Shown piece after piece: positions 8,188 to 16,354 of a stretch of DNA of 64,000 nucleotides. This DNA comes from Kribbella sp. VKM Ac-2568 (GTDB lineage Bacteria; Actinomycetota; Actinomycetes; Propionibacteriales; Kribbellaceae): positions 124,001 through 188,000 of the forward strand of contig NZ_SLVF01000002.1 of assembly GCF_004345365.1 (NCBI RefSeq), written 5' to 3'. The notes below the pieces were generated by a model, which had not been told where the DNA came from, did no database searches, and worked only from the letters and a program-made list of their open reading frames with translations. The stretch's first letter is position 1. Each line of letters begins with the position of its first letter. Position numbers and translations under genes: made by a program.

Positions 8188-8652
8188 ATGCCGAGAACGA
8201 TTGCCACCAACACCAAGGTCGACACGGACGCGCTGCTGGAGTTCGTACGGCCGCGCCACCACATGCTGCTGATCACCCGCCGGGCCGACGGTACGCCGCA
8301 GGCCTCCCCGGTGTCGGGCGGTGTCGACGAGCAGGGCCGGATCGTCATCTCGTCGTACCCGGAGCGGGCCAAGAGCACCAACGTGAAGCGGGACGCGCAC
8401 ACCAGCGTCGTCGTCCTGTCCGACGACTGGAACGGCCCGTGGGTACAGGTCGACGGCGCCGGCGAGGTGATCGAACTCCCCGACGCGGTCGAGCCCCTGG
8501 TCGACTACTTCCGCTCGATCTCCGGCGAGCACCCCGACTGGGACGAGTACCGCGAGGCGATGGTCAAGCAGGGCAAGTGCCTCATCCGCATCACCCCCGA
8601 ACGCTGGGGCCCAGTAGCCACCGGCGGCTTCCCCGCCCGCTTGGCCGACTGA
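8188..8652 (+). CDS. PPOX-class F420-dependent oxidoreductase
   Basis: A 154-aa split-beta-barrel protein of the pyridoxamine-5'-phosphate-oxidase-like superfamily: LLEFVRPRHHMLLITRRADG near the start, TPQASPVSGGVDEQGRIVIS, then RAKSTNVKRDAHTSVVVL, which is the usual 'R..K..N..RDP..s' cofactor-binding pattern, and a C-terminal GKCLIRITPERWG. Actinobacterial members commonly bind F420 or FMN/haem. The ATG at 8188 follows a GAGAG/GGGGG stretch and matches the usual N-terminus of the family. The same frame is open to the left because of an upstream gene fragment. No clear operon partner. Confidence 0.85.
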   Translation: MPRTIATNTKVDTDALLEFVRPRHHMLLITRRADGTPQASPVSGGVDEQGRIVISSYPERAKSTNVKRDAHTSVVVLSDDWNGPWVQVDGAGEVIELPDAVEPLVDYFRSISGEHPDWDEYREAMVKQGKCLIRITPERWGPVATGGFPARLAD

Positions 8653-9180
8653 GCAGTACTCCGGTACTCCGGTCCGCCGCGCTGAGGCGGTTCAGGTCTA
8701 GGAGGTCGTCGTACCGACAAATGCCGAGTGGCTCCAACCGGTGCGGCCTCGGGTGGATCTCGGCCACACAGGTTCAAGTGGTTGCGGCTCCGGGCCACCG
8801 GCAGGCCGTCGATGGCGGGTTGTTCGGCCACTGGCGCCTTACCCAGCCGCCAGCCAGCGAGCAACCCGCCAGCGGCCGAGCAACATGCCGCATCAGCCGC
8901 GAATCGGCGCCCCCCTTGTACCGAAGGAAGTAGTCGCCGCACACACCACCCCGGCAGGCAACCCACGCCTGGTACCTAAGCGACCGCGCAGGTACTACCT
9001 GTCACTCGGTACACCCAGCCCGGAAAGTCTCCCCGACCCGGCTCACACCTCTCCGCGGGAGCCCGCGAACCACCCGCATTCATGCCGGGACACAGCACCC
9101 GCACTCATACCGGCCGAACCCCCCGCACCCGATGTTCGCCCACTGCCTGCCGGAGCACGCCGGCGTACGGGGCGGAAGGT
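8653..9180. other. intergenic stretch without recognised content
   Basis: About 530 bases separate the convergent PPOX and GntR genes. Frames on both strands are shadow-like (Pro/Arg-rich) with no family signal. No strong hairpin, tRNA-like or riboswitch-like element was seen. Confidence 0.5.
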
Positions 9181-9873
9181 TCAGTCCTTGGTGTAGCGGC
9201 GGGCCATGGTTTCGGTGATGCGTTGCATGGCGCCTTCCAGGTGTTCTCGGAGGGCTGCTTCGGCGCCTGGTTCGTCGTGGGCCAGGCAGGCGTCGAGGAT
9301 CGCCTGGTGTTCGCGGCGGGTCTGCTCGATGCGGGCCTTGGTCTGGCGGGAGCCGAAGCGGTAGCGCTCGCTGTTCTGCCAGACGGGCTCGATCGCGCGC
9401 GGGAGCCAGCGGGACCCGCCGGCGCGGTAGATCGCGAAGTGGAACTCGGTGTGCGCCTGCCGGGAGGCGATGATGTCGCCCACCTTGGACAGCCGGACGT
9501 GCTCGGCCAGGGCGGCCCGGGCCAGGGTCGCGTCTGCGTCGCTGAAGCGGGTCGCGGCGGCCCGGACCGCGAGGGTCTCCAGCGCGAGCCGGGTCTCGTG
9601 CGTGTCGCGCAGGTCTTCCATCGACAGCTCGCGCACCCAGGCGCCCTTGTGCGGCACGATCTCGACCAGCCCGAGCGCCTGCATCCGGCGGAGTCCCTCG
9701 CGGATCGGCATCTGGCTCATGTCCAGCCGCTTGGCGAGCTCCTCCAGCCGCAGCGCCGTACCGCTCGGGAGCTCGCCGGACAGGATGAGCTCGTGCAGTT
9801 CGGCGGCCGCTTCCTCCGCCAGCGTGCGCCGGCCGCTCGGTCCCCCGGGCGTGAGCTCGAGTCGTCGGGTCAT
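9181..9873 (-). CDS. GntR-family regulator, FCD subfamily (copy 1)
   Basis: A 230-aa FadR-type regulator. The winged HTH covers roughly residues 15-85 (AAELHELILSGELPSGTALR, LDMSQMPIREGLRRMQALG); the all-helical FCD ligand domain follows, with its metal-binding Asp/His pattern (DTHETRLALETLAVRAAA; HTEFHFAIYRAGG; REHQAILDACLAHDE). It is very similar along its whole length to the regulator at 14742-15440, so the two are paralogues bracketing the catabolic island. ATG at 9873 was preferred; an ATG at about 9898 would add eight residues. It probably controls the MDR gene upstream (10068-11036) and/or the island through the operator at 11073-11090. Confidence 0.88.
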   Translation of the reverse strand: MTRRLELTPGGPSGRRTLAEEAAAELHELILSGELPSGTALRLEELAKRLDMSQMPIREGLRRMQALGLVEIVPHKGAWVRELSMEDLRDTHETRLALETLAVRAAATRFSDADATLARAALAEHVRLSKVGDIIASRQAHTEFHFAIYRAGGSRWLPRAIEPVWQNSERYRFGSRQTKARIEQTRREHQAILDACLAHDEPGAEAALREHLEGAMQRITETMARRYTKD

Positions 9874-10017
9874 GGGGTGTGGGTTACCTCTCTCCATCAC
9901 AGTGCGCACGTACTGGAGCGGCCGCGGCAGTCCGGTGTCTGCGAGGTAACCGTAGCGGGGAGTTGGCGATCTGCGGCACTCCGACAACAGATTGCCCAAC
10001 ACCGCGTCACCCGAGGT

Positions 10018-10061
10018 CCTGGCACCCCGAACCCCTGGCACCCGAACCCCTGGCACCCGAA
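10018..10061. repeat. 15-bp tandem repeat, three units
   Basis: Three consecutive units of the form CCCTGGCACCCGAAC, the first carrying one extra C, lie in the gap between the MDR and GntR copy 1. No function is apparent; it may be replication slippage. Confidence 0.6.
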
Positions 10062-10067
10062 GCCGCG

Positions 10068-11036
10068 TCACGCGAACCTGCTCACGTCCAGCAGCACCCG
10101 CCGGTCGGCCGGACCGCTGACCAGCAGGTCCAGGGCGTCCTCGGCGTGCAGGGCCGGTACCACCTCGATCTCCGGCCGGATCTGCGCCGGCGTGATGTCG
10201 GCCAGCACCTGGGCGACGGTCCCCGGCTCGATCGTGGTGCGCTGCATGTTCACCGGCAGCACCCGCAGGTCGCGGCCGATCAGCTGGTGCAGGTCGAGGG
10301 TGGCGAACTCGCCGGCCGTGTAGCCGAGGGCAACGAGCCGTCCGCCCGGGGTGATGTGGCTCATCACGCCGCTGGTGACGGGGCCGCCCACGGTGTCGAT
10401 CGCCGCGTTGCACCACGGCAGCTCGCGACCGACCTGACCCAGCTCGTCCACCCGGACGATCTGGTCGACCAGCCCCTGGATCGAGTCCACCGACTCCCCG
10501 GCGCGCGCCAGGCCGATCACCTTCATCGCCCCGGCGGAGCGCGCCACTGCCGCACACAGCCGGCCGACCAGCCCGGTGATCCCGGTGACTACGACGGTCT
10601 CGGCCTCGACGATCTGCCCGACCCGCCGTACTGCGGTGTGGGCGGTCAGCGCGGGCGCCAGCATCGCCACGGCGGCGGCCAGCTCCATGCCGTCGGGCAG
10701 CGGATGCACGGAAGCGTCCGGTACGACGGCCAGCTCGCCCCAGGTGCCAGGCCGGGAGACCCCGACTCCCCCGCCGCGGATCACCACCCTGGTGCCGACC
10801 GGGAACCGCTCCGAGCTGAGCACCACGCCGGAGCCTTCCGACCCGGGCGTGAACGGCGGCTGCAGCTGTTGCTGTGCCAGCTTGCCCGCGAGCACCGTGC
10901 GGTCCAGCTGGGTCACCGAGGCGTACCGCATCTCGACCAGCGTCTCGCCGGCCCCCGCCGACAGTTCGACCTCTTCGGCCTTCAACTGCTCGCCGGGGCC
11001 GTAACAGCGCAGCGCAGTGGCTCTCCGCCCGCTCAT
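10068..11036 (-). CDS. MDR-family alcohol dehydrogenase/quinone-reductase-like protein
   Basis: A 322-aa MDR with an N-terminal GroES-like domain (TPGSEGSGVVLSSERFPVGT) and a Rossmann domain (VVVTGITGLVGRLCAAVARS), where the usual GxGxxG loop is TGITGLVG. No zinc-ligand cysteine cluster is present. NAD(P)H-linked reduction of an enone/quinone or oxidation of an alcohol is possible. It stands 79 bases downstream of the amidohydrolase stop with an 18-bp operator in that gap, so it has its own promoter but shares regulation with the island. GntR copy 1 follows 194 bases further on. Confidence 0.82.
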   Translation of the reverse strand: MSGRRATALRCYGPGEQLKAEEVELSAGAGETLVEMRYASVTQLDRTVLAGKLAQQQLQPPFTPGSEGSGVVLSSERFPVGTRVVIRGGGVGVSRPGTWGELAVVPDASVHPLPDGMELAAAVAMLAPALTAHTAVRRVGQIVEAETVVVTGITGLVGRLCAAVARSAGAMKVIGLARAGESVDSIQGLVDQIVRVDELGQVGRELPWCNAAIDTVGGPVTSGVMSHITPGGRLVALGYTAGEFATLDLHQLIGRDLRVLPVNMQRTTIEPGTVAQVLADITPAQIRPEIEVVPALHAEDALDLLVSGPADRRVLLDVSRFA

Positions 11037-11072
11037 CCACCCACTCCACTCGTACGCATATCCCCCGCCTGG

Positions 11073-11090
11073 ATTTGATATCTGATCACA
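11073..11090 (-). promoter_or_regulatory. GntR/FCD-type operator, site 2 (MDR promoter)
   Basis: On the minus strand the sequence is TGTGATCAGATATCAAAT. It matches 15 of 18 positions of TTTGATCAAACATCAAAT in front of the ABC importer gene (20475-20492). Both contain TGATCA and the half-site ATCAAAT. It lies 36 bp before the MDR start, as expected for a repressor site. Confidence 0.55.
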
Positions 11091-11115
11091 TGTCGGTCCT
11101 GCTTGAAAGGCCTTC

Positions 11116-12030
11116 TCACGCTGAAACGGCCCCCTTCTTCAGCGGCCGGGTGATCCGTTCGGACACCGTCGCCCGAGCAGCCGCCCGGCCTAGATCGATT
11201 CGTTCGCTGCCCATCGGGAAAGGCCAGTCACTTCCGGCCAGCACCCGATCGGATCCGAACGTCGCCCCCAGCAACGCCAGTACTGCGGTGTCGTGCACCA
11301 GGTCGTCCACGTAGAACTGCCGCAAGGCTTCTGCCACGGACAGCGACGGTGGTTCGATCCCTGGTCGTGCGGTGTCGATCCCCCGCTGCCAGCGCCCGGC
11401 CAGAGCCGCCGTCACGCCGCCACCGTGGCAGAGGCAGAACCGGATGCCGGGGAACCTCCCGGGGACGTCGGCAAAGACCAGTTCGGCCGCGGCAAGCCCT
11501 GTCTCGTAGGGATTGCCCAGCAGGTTCGACAAGTAGAAAGCCTCGAGCCGGCTGTCGTGGCTGTGGCTCGGGTGGATCAGGGTGAACGCCTCGAGGCGGT
11601 CCAGCTCCCGCCAGACGTGGTCCAGCGCGGTGAAGCCCGCAGTACCGAGGGCGAAGCCGCTGAAGACGCCCTCGTCGGCCAGCGCCGAGGCGACCTCCGG
11701 AGCTGCGGGGTCGAGCAGCGGGAGCTGGCCGAGCACGCGCAGCCGCGGAGTGGCGAGCTCGCGGAGCCCTTGGTTCACAAGGGAGGCCCACTCGACGCCC
11801 TGGTCGTAGCGGAACAGCGCAGGCGGCACAGACACCACTGCGCCGTCCAACTGCTGCTCGTCGATCCACTCCAGCAGCGCGGCCGGATTCGCCAGGCGCT
11901 GCAGCGGCAACCGCTCGCGCCCGTCGACCACCAGCGCGCCGCCTTCGACAGCCAGCCCGAAGGCACCATGATGCGCCGCCGCGAGCACCGTCGGCGGTAT
12001 CAGGTGGGTGTGGACGTCCCAGCCAGCCAT
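11116..12030 (-). CDS. amidohydrolase family protein, ACMSD-like
   Basis: About 304 aa from the ATG at 12030 (MAGWDVHTHLIPP), one base after the cupin stop. The HxH metal motif is in DVHTHLIPP, a further metal His in LCHGGG, and the conserved acid in LAGSDWPFPMG. This layout is that of the 2-amino-3-carboxymuconate-6-semialdehyde decarboxylase (ACMSD) and gamma-resorcylate decarboxylase group, which carry out non-oxidative decarboxylation with Zn/Mn. In the island it probably decarboxylates a ring-cleavage or aromatic acid intermediate, but a hydrolytic role cannot be excluded. It is the last gene of the long minus-strand operon. Confidence 0.83.
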   Translation of the reverse strand: MAGWDVHTHLIPPTVLAAAHHGAFGLAVEGGALVVDGRERLPLQRLANPAALLEWIDEQQLDGAVVSVPPALFRYDQGVEWASLVNQGLRELATPRLRVLGQLPLLDPAAPEVASALADEGVFSGFALGTAGFTALDHVWRELDRLEAFTLIHPSHSHDSRLEAFYLSNLLGNPYETGLAAAELVFADVPGRFPGIRFCLCHGGGVTAALAGRWQRGIDTARPGIEPPSLSVAEALRQFYVDDLVHDTAVLALLGATFGSDRVLAGSDWPFPMGSERIDLGRAAARATVSERITRPLKKGAVSA

Positions 12031-12031
12031 G

Positions 12032-12424
12032 TCAGCGAGCGTCCTCGTCGTTGTCATAGAAGGACGGCCGCTCCGGGTAGTGCGGCCCGTCGTAGATCTC
12101 CAGCAGGACAGAGGTCTCCTCCGCCAGCGTGGGTCCGTGCACCACGCCCTTGGGGTTCCAGTAGAAGCTGCCCTTGGTCAGGGTGGTCCCGGTCGGCAGG
12201 TACACGTACTGCCCGGACAGGCAGAACATGAACTGGTTCGACGCGTGCTGGTGGGCCGACGGGATCCCGGAGCCCTGCTCGAAGCGAACCAGCGCGATCG
12301 ACGCCTCGGTCTCCTCGTCCCGCCAGAGCATCTTGTGGGACAACCCGGCCAGCGATTTCTCGGCCCAGTCCAGGTCCTCCGTCTGCAGCAACACCTCGCG
12401 CATGCGGTCGTCGAAGGCACTCAT
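12032..12424 (-). CDS. small cupin-domain protein
   Basis: A 130-aa single-domain cupin. Motif 1 is seen around SAHQHASNQFMFCLSGQYVY with His ligands HQH, and motif 2 near GSFYWNPKGVVHGPTL with a later His. Small cupins with these metal ligands include dioxygenases, isomerases and sensors. Its place between an aromatic monooxygenase and an ACMSD-like decarboxylase makes a ring- or C-C-bond-cleaving dioxygenase attractive, but at 130 aa it is smaller than 3-hydroxyanthranilate dioxygenases. The start overlaps the monooxygenase stop by one base (TGATG). Confidence 0.8.
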   Translation of the reverse strand: MSAFDDRMREVLLQTEDLDWAEKSLAGLSHKMLWRDEETEASIALVRFEQGSGIPSAHQHASNQFMFCLSGQYVYLPTGTTLTKGSFYWNPKGVVHGPTLAEETSVLLEIYDGPHYPERPSFYDNDEDAR

Positions 12425-14010
12425 CAGTCCACCTCCCGAGGTACCGGCCGGCCGGTGATCCCGGTGTAGAGCTCTTCCGCCACACCGGGACCCATCGGGG
12501 CTACCGCCGCGATGTGCCCGTCGGGACGCACCAGTACTACGGTCTCGGCCGGTACGCCGTACCGGCTGGTTGCGATGCTGCCCGGGTCGAACAGCGAGCG
12601 GTCACGCAGGCCCGAGTCCAGCGGAGCGTCCCAGCGGGAGATCGCGTGGTGCTTCAGCGCCGGGGAGTCGTTCACGGGGATCTCCGGCCGCCGCCGTACG
12701 TCGGTGAAGTAGAGCGCGGCGAACGACTCGCGACAGAGCCCGTGGATCGTCTCCCGGCCCAGCGGACCGTGCAGCGCCAGGTCAGGAGCCCGGTCACCCG
12801 CCCGGACGGCGGGCGGCTCGGCGCTGGTCATCACCATCGACCAGTCCCCTTCACCGTCCACGTCCAGCCGTACTCCGAGCAGCGTCCGGGTGTAGGCGGT
12901 CGCCCAGTCGCTACCTGCCGCGGTCACCGCACCCCGCTGGTGCGACATGTACTTACGGGCCGCCTCGGCCATCTCGCCGGAGCCGTTGATGGCGACAGGT
13001 CGTTGCTCCTGCTCATAGCCGTCGAGCAGCGAGGGCTCGGCCCAGCCCCGCAGTACCCAGGCAAGCCGCCACGGAAGGTTCGACGCGTCCAGGGCACCGG
13101 TGTTGAGGCCGAGCGCCCACATCGGGGTGATCAGGTGCGCGGCGTCGCCCATCAGGAACACCTTGCGATCGGCGGACCAGTGGTCAGCCACCCGGTGGTG
13201 CACGTTGTAGACGACCGAGCCGACCAGCTCGATCCGATCCACCTCGCCGATGAACTGCTTGACCTTGACCAGCATGTCCTCGGCGCCGGGCTGCTCGGCC
13301 CCCTGCGCCAGCGGGAAGAGGAACCGCCAGCAGTCGGGCTGCCGGATCAGCACCATCCACTCGGACCGGTCCGCGAAGTAGGCCAGGTACGGGTAGTCGC
13401 GAGCGTTGGACACGTCCAGGTCCACCACGACGTCGATCAGCATGTACCGCTCGGGCAGCGTCTCGCCCGACACGGTCGCACCCAGCGCGTCACGGACCTT
13501 GCTCCGGCCGCCATCGCAGGCCAGCAAGTGCGACGCCTCGAGCTCCTGCACGCCGTCCGGGGTCTCGACCGTCAGCACGACGTGGTCGTCGACGAGCTCG
13601 AACGACTCCAACCGGTGCTCGGTCAGCACCGACCCACCGGCTCGCTCCAGCGCCGCGGCCAGGATCGGCTCCATGTGCTGCTGCGGCAGGTTGATGACGA
13701 AGGGGAACTGCGTGTCGTTCACGAGTTCGGCCAGCTGCACCGAGGCGCGCGGCGTGTTCGTGGCCCGGTCGATGTCGCCGATCTCGTCGATCCGCAGCGC
13801 CGCCGCCAGGATCTCCTCGACGCACCCGTACCGGTTCCAGATCTCCAGCGTCCGGGTCAGCGTCGTACCGGCCTTGGTGTCCGAGGAGAGCGTCGCGTCC
13901 TCCTCGAGCAGCACGAACGGTACGCCGTAGTGCGCAAGGCCGAGGGCCGTCGTCAGGCCGATCGGCCCGGCGCCCACGATGGCGACGGGTAGCTGGTGAT
14001 CAGGCGACAC
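12424..14010 (-). CDS. FAD-dependent aromatic monooxygenase (PheA/TfdB/MhpA type)
   Basis: A 528-aa class A flavoprotein hydroxylase. The dinucleotide motif VAIVGAGPIGLTTA is at residues 9-22, the DG motif in LLACDGGRSKVRDA at about 182-195 and the second FAD motif in KVFLMGDAAHLITPMWALG near 285-303. The C-terminal thioredoxin-like domain of the phenol-hydroxylase branch follows (VRPDGHIAAVAPMG). Such enzymes insert one oxygen ortho to a phenolic or amino group using NAD(P)H. The GTG start abuts the SDR stop (TGAGTG). It is the best guide to the island's substrate class: an aromatic or heteroaromatic acid or phenol. Confidence 0.9.
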   Translation of the reverse strand: MSPDHQLPVAIVGAGPIGLTTALGLAHYGVPFVLLEEDATLSSDTKAGTTLTRTLEIWNRYGCVEEILAAALRIDEIGDIDRATNTPRASVQLAELVNDTQFPFVINLPQQHMEPILAAALERAGGSVLTEHRLESFELVDDHVVLTVETPDGVQELEASHLLACDGGRSKVRDALGATVSGETLPERYMLIDVVVDLDVSNARDYPYLAYFADRSEWMVLIRQPDCWRFLFPLAQGAEQPGAEDMLVKVKQFIGEVDRIELVGSVVYNVHHRVADHWSADRKVFLMGDAAHLITPMWALGLNTGALDASNLPWRLAWVLRGWAEPSLLDGYEQEQRPVAINGSGEMAEAARKYMSHQRGAVTAAGSDWATAYTRTLLGVRLDVDGEGDWSMVMTSAEPPAVRAGDRAPDLALHGPLGRETIHGLCRESFAALYFTDVRRRPEIPVNDSPALKHHAISRWDAPLDSGLRDRSLFDPGSIATSRYGVPAETVVLVRPDGHIAAVAPMGPGVAEELYTGITGRPVPREVD

Positions 14011-14745
14011 TCAGCACTCCTCGAAGGTCTCTAGCCGGGCGAAAGCCCGTTCGCGGGTCAGCTGCGAACCGGTCATCGCAGCCGCGTCGGACAACAGGAA
14101 CAGCAGTGGACCGACCACGTCCTCGGGATCGCCGATCCCGAGGGTGTCGCGCCAGTGCTCGAGGTCCGCGCCGATGTTCGCAGAGCGGAACTGCTCGGTG
14201 TCGATCACCCCCGGCGCGATCACGTTCACCCGGACCCGGTGCTCGGCCACCTCGGCGGCCAGGGTCCGGGCGAAAGCGCCGAGAGCGGCCTTGCTCGAGG
14301 CATACGCGGCAGCGCCCGGGAAGCCGGTCGAGGCCATCCCCGAGCTGAACACGATCACCGAGCCGCTGCGCCGGTCCACCATGTGCGGGACGACCGCCTG
14401 GCAGACCCAGACCACGCCGTCGAGGTTCACTTTCAGCGTCCGGGTCCATTCGGCCGGGTCGGTGTCGACCACCGACGCCCGGGGCTGCACTGCCGCGCCG
14501 GCGACCAGCCCGTCGATCCGCCCGTGCCGCTCGACCACGCTGCCGACGGCCTTGAGCACCGCCTCCCGGTCTGCGACGTCCACCTCGACGTACTCGACTC
14601 CGGGCACGCTCGCGCCAACCGAGATGTCGAACACGACCGCCGTACCGCCGCGCCGGGCGACCGCCGCGGCCAGGGCCGCGCCGATGCCGTGCGCGCCGCC
14701 GGTCACCACCACGACCTCGCCGGTCGCGTCGAAGCACACCTTCAT
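14011..14745 (-). CDS. short-chain dehydrogenase/reductase
   Basis: A 244-aa classical SDR. It has the cofactor motif VVVTGGAHGIGAALAAAVAR, AGAAVQPRASVVDTD in place of the NNAG segment, a catalytic Ser in VIVFSSGMASTGF and YAAYxxxK-type Tyr/Lys in AAAYASSKAALGAFA. The C-terminus ends after a shortened QLTRERAF stretch, slightly different from the usual VDGG ending. It probably oxidises or reduces an alcohol/ketone intermediate of the pathway. The ATG overlaps the GntR copy 2 stop by four bases (ATGA). Confidence 0.87.
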   Translation of the reverse strand: MKVCFDATGEVVVVTGGAHGIGAALAAAVARRGGTAVVFDISVGASVPGVEYVEVDVADREAVLKAVGSVVERHGRIDGLVAGAAVQPRASVVDTDPAEWTRTLKVNLDGVVWVCQAVVPHMVDRRSGSVIVFSSGMASTGFPGAAAYASSKAALGAFARTLAAEVAEHRVRVNVIAPGVIDTEQFRSANIGADLEHWRDTLGIGDPEDVVGPLLFLLSDAAAMTGSQLTRERAFARLETFEEC

Positions 14746-15440
14746 GACGTCCCCTTCTGCCGGGAGGTCATCGTCTCGGTGATCCGCTGTACGGCGCCAG
14801 CCAGGTGGTTCCGGAGCGCCTGCTCGGCGGCGTCCGCGTCGCGGGCCACGCAGGCGTCGAGGATCGCCTGGTGCTCCTGCCGGTTCCGCTCGATCTGGAA
14901 CGCGGTCTGCCGACTGCCGAACCGGTACCGCTCGCTGTTCTGCCAGACCGGCTCGATCGCCCGGGCCAGCCACTGCGAGCCGCCGGCCCGGTAGAGGGTG
15001 AAGTGGAAGTCCGCGTGTGCCTGTCGCGCGCCGACCGAGTCCTCGGACCGGGAGAGCAGGAGGAGCTCGCTCAGCGCCGCCTTCGCCTGCTGCGCGTCCG
15101 TCTCGCCGAAGTGCTCCGCGGCCGCCCGGACCGCCAGGCTCTCCAGCGCCAGCCGCGTCTCGTGGGTGTCGTGCAGGTCCTCGATCGACAGCTCGCGGAC
15201 CCACGCACCGCGGTGCGGGATGATGTCGACCAGGCCGAGCGCCTCCAGCCGACGCAGGCCCTCCCGGACCGGCATCTGGCTCATGTCCAGCCGGTTCGCC
15301 AGCTCGACCAGCCGCAGCGGTGTGCCGCTCGGCAACTCCCCCGACAGGATCAGCTGGTGCAGCTCGGCCGCGGCCGTCTCGGCCAACGTACGGCGCCCGC
15401 CGCGTCCGCCGCCGGGCAGCAACTCCAGCCGGCCGCTCAT
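14742..15440 (-). CDS. GntR-family regulator, FCD subfamily (copy 2)
   Basis: A 232-aa FadR-type regulator starting MSGRLELLPGGGRGGRRTLA. It has the wHTH (LDMSQMPVREGLRRLEALG) and an FCD domain with metal-ligand pattern (DTHETRLALESLAVRAAA, ADFHFTLYRAGG). It is a near full-length paralogue of the regulator at 9181-9873; long blocks such as AIEPVWQNSERYRFGSRQT are identical. It is embedded within the operon it presumably controls, which gives autoregulation. The likely target is the 18-bp palindrome before the importer gene. FCD regulators usually release DNA on binding a carboxylic-acid substrate. Confidence 0.9.
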   Translation of the reverse strand: MSGRLELLPGGGRGGRRTLAETAAAELHQLILSGELPSGTPLRLVELANRLDMSQMPVREGLRRLEALGLVDIIPHRGAWVRELSIEDLHDTHETRLALESLAVRAAAEHFGETDAQQAKAALSELLLLSRSEDSVGARQAHADFHFTLYRAGGSQWLARAIEPVWQNSERYRFGSRQTAFQIERNRQEHQAILDACVARDADAAEQALRNHLAGAVQRITETMTSRQKGTS

Positions 15441-16309
15441 GCGAGATCCTTGCGAACCAGCACGTTCCGCAGCTCGCCGAGCTTGTCCGACCGGGTGACG
15501 ACCTCGTCGCCCTCGCGCAGGAACACCTGCGGCTCGCGGGCGTTGCCGATCCCGGCCGGCGTCCCGGTCAGCAGCAGATCCCCAGGCCGCAGGGTCATCC
15601 CGAAGGACAACTCGCTGATCAGGGTCGCTACGTCGTACGCCATCTGCTTGGTCGAGGCGTCCTGCATGACCTCGCCGTTCAGCAGGCACTGCAGCCGCAC
15701 GTCCTGCGGATCGCCGAGCTCGTCGGCCGTCACGATCCACGGGCCGAGCGGCATCGTTTGGTCGATGTTCTTGCCCTTCAGCCACTGGCCGCCGTGCTGC
15801 CGCTGCAGGTCCCGTTGGGACACGTCGTTGGCCAGCGTGTAGCCCCAGACGTGGTCCAGCGCGTCCTCGACCGCGATGCTGCGACCGGCCTTGCCGATCA
15901 CCAGCGCCATCTCCGCCTCGTAGTCCCACTTGGCCGAGATCGCCGGGTCGTACGCGATCTCGTCGTACGGGCCGATCACCACGTCCGGGCCCTTGGTGAA
16001 GAAGGTGGGGTGCTCGGGCCGATCGACGTCCTGGCCGTCGCGCTTGCCGCGGCTCTCCTCGAAGTGGTCCCAGTAGTTCCACCCGGTGCACAGCACGTCC
16101 CGGCGGAACCGCCGCAGCGGCGCCCGCAGTACGACGTCGGCCAGCGGCACCCTCGTCGCTCCGGCCAATTCGTCGCGCGCGGCATCCAGCCCAGAGGGTC
16201 CCGCCTCGATCACCGAGACCAGATCCGTCGCCGCCAGCAGGATGACGCCGTCCTGGTCCAGTAGGCCGACGCGCTCCCGCCCGGCGTGCTCCACGGTCAC
16301 GAACTTCAT
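15437..16309 (-). CDS. fumarylacetoacetate hydrolase (FAH) family protein
   Basis: A 290-aa enzyme with a small N-terminal domain and the FAH fold. Motifs: CTGWNYWDHFEESRGKR, the metal-binding glutamates in WDYEAEMALVIGKAGRS, and GDLLLTGTPAGIGNAREP near the end. The family includes acylpyruvate hydrolases, 2-oxo-hept-3-ene-dioate hydratases and 4-oxalocrotonate decarboxylases, all Mg/Mn-dependent late steps of meta-cleavage pathways. It overlaps GntR copy 2 by four bases and follows RidA by 45 bases. The exact reaction cannot be chosen from sequence. Confidence 0.88.
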   Translation of the reverse strand: MKFVTVEHAGRERVGLLDQDGVILLAATDLVSVIEAGPSGLDAARDELAGATRVPLADVVLRAPLRRFRRDVLCTGWNYWDHFEESRGKRDGQDVDRPEHPTFFTKGPDVVIGPYDEIAYDPAISAKWDYEAEMALVIGKAGRSIAVEDALDHVWGYTLANDVSQRDLQRQHGGQWLKGKNIDQTMPLGPWIVTADELGDPQDVRLQCLLNGEVMQDASTKQMAYDVATLISELSFGMTLRPGDLLLTGTPAGIGNAREPQVFLREGDEVVTRSDKLGELRNVLVRKDLA

Positions 16310-16354
16310 CTCAGACCCACTCGACGCCGCGCACGGGATCCCCCACCCCGGGCA

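Noticed and set aside
9181..11049. Single minus-strand frame joining GntR copy 1 to sequence over the MDR gene
   Set aside because: The part upstream of 9900 is an out-of-frame reading of the MDR gene, not a fusion domain.
11351..11361. GGTTCGATCCC, a T-loop-like tRNA word
   Set aside because: It lies inside the amidohydrolase coding sequence and no acceptor stem or cloverleaf can be drawn around it.
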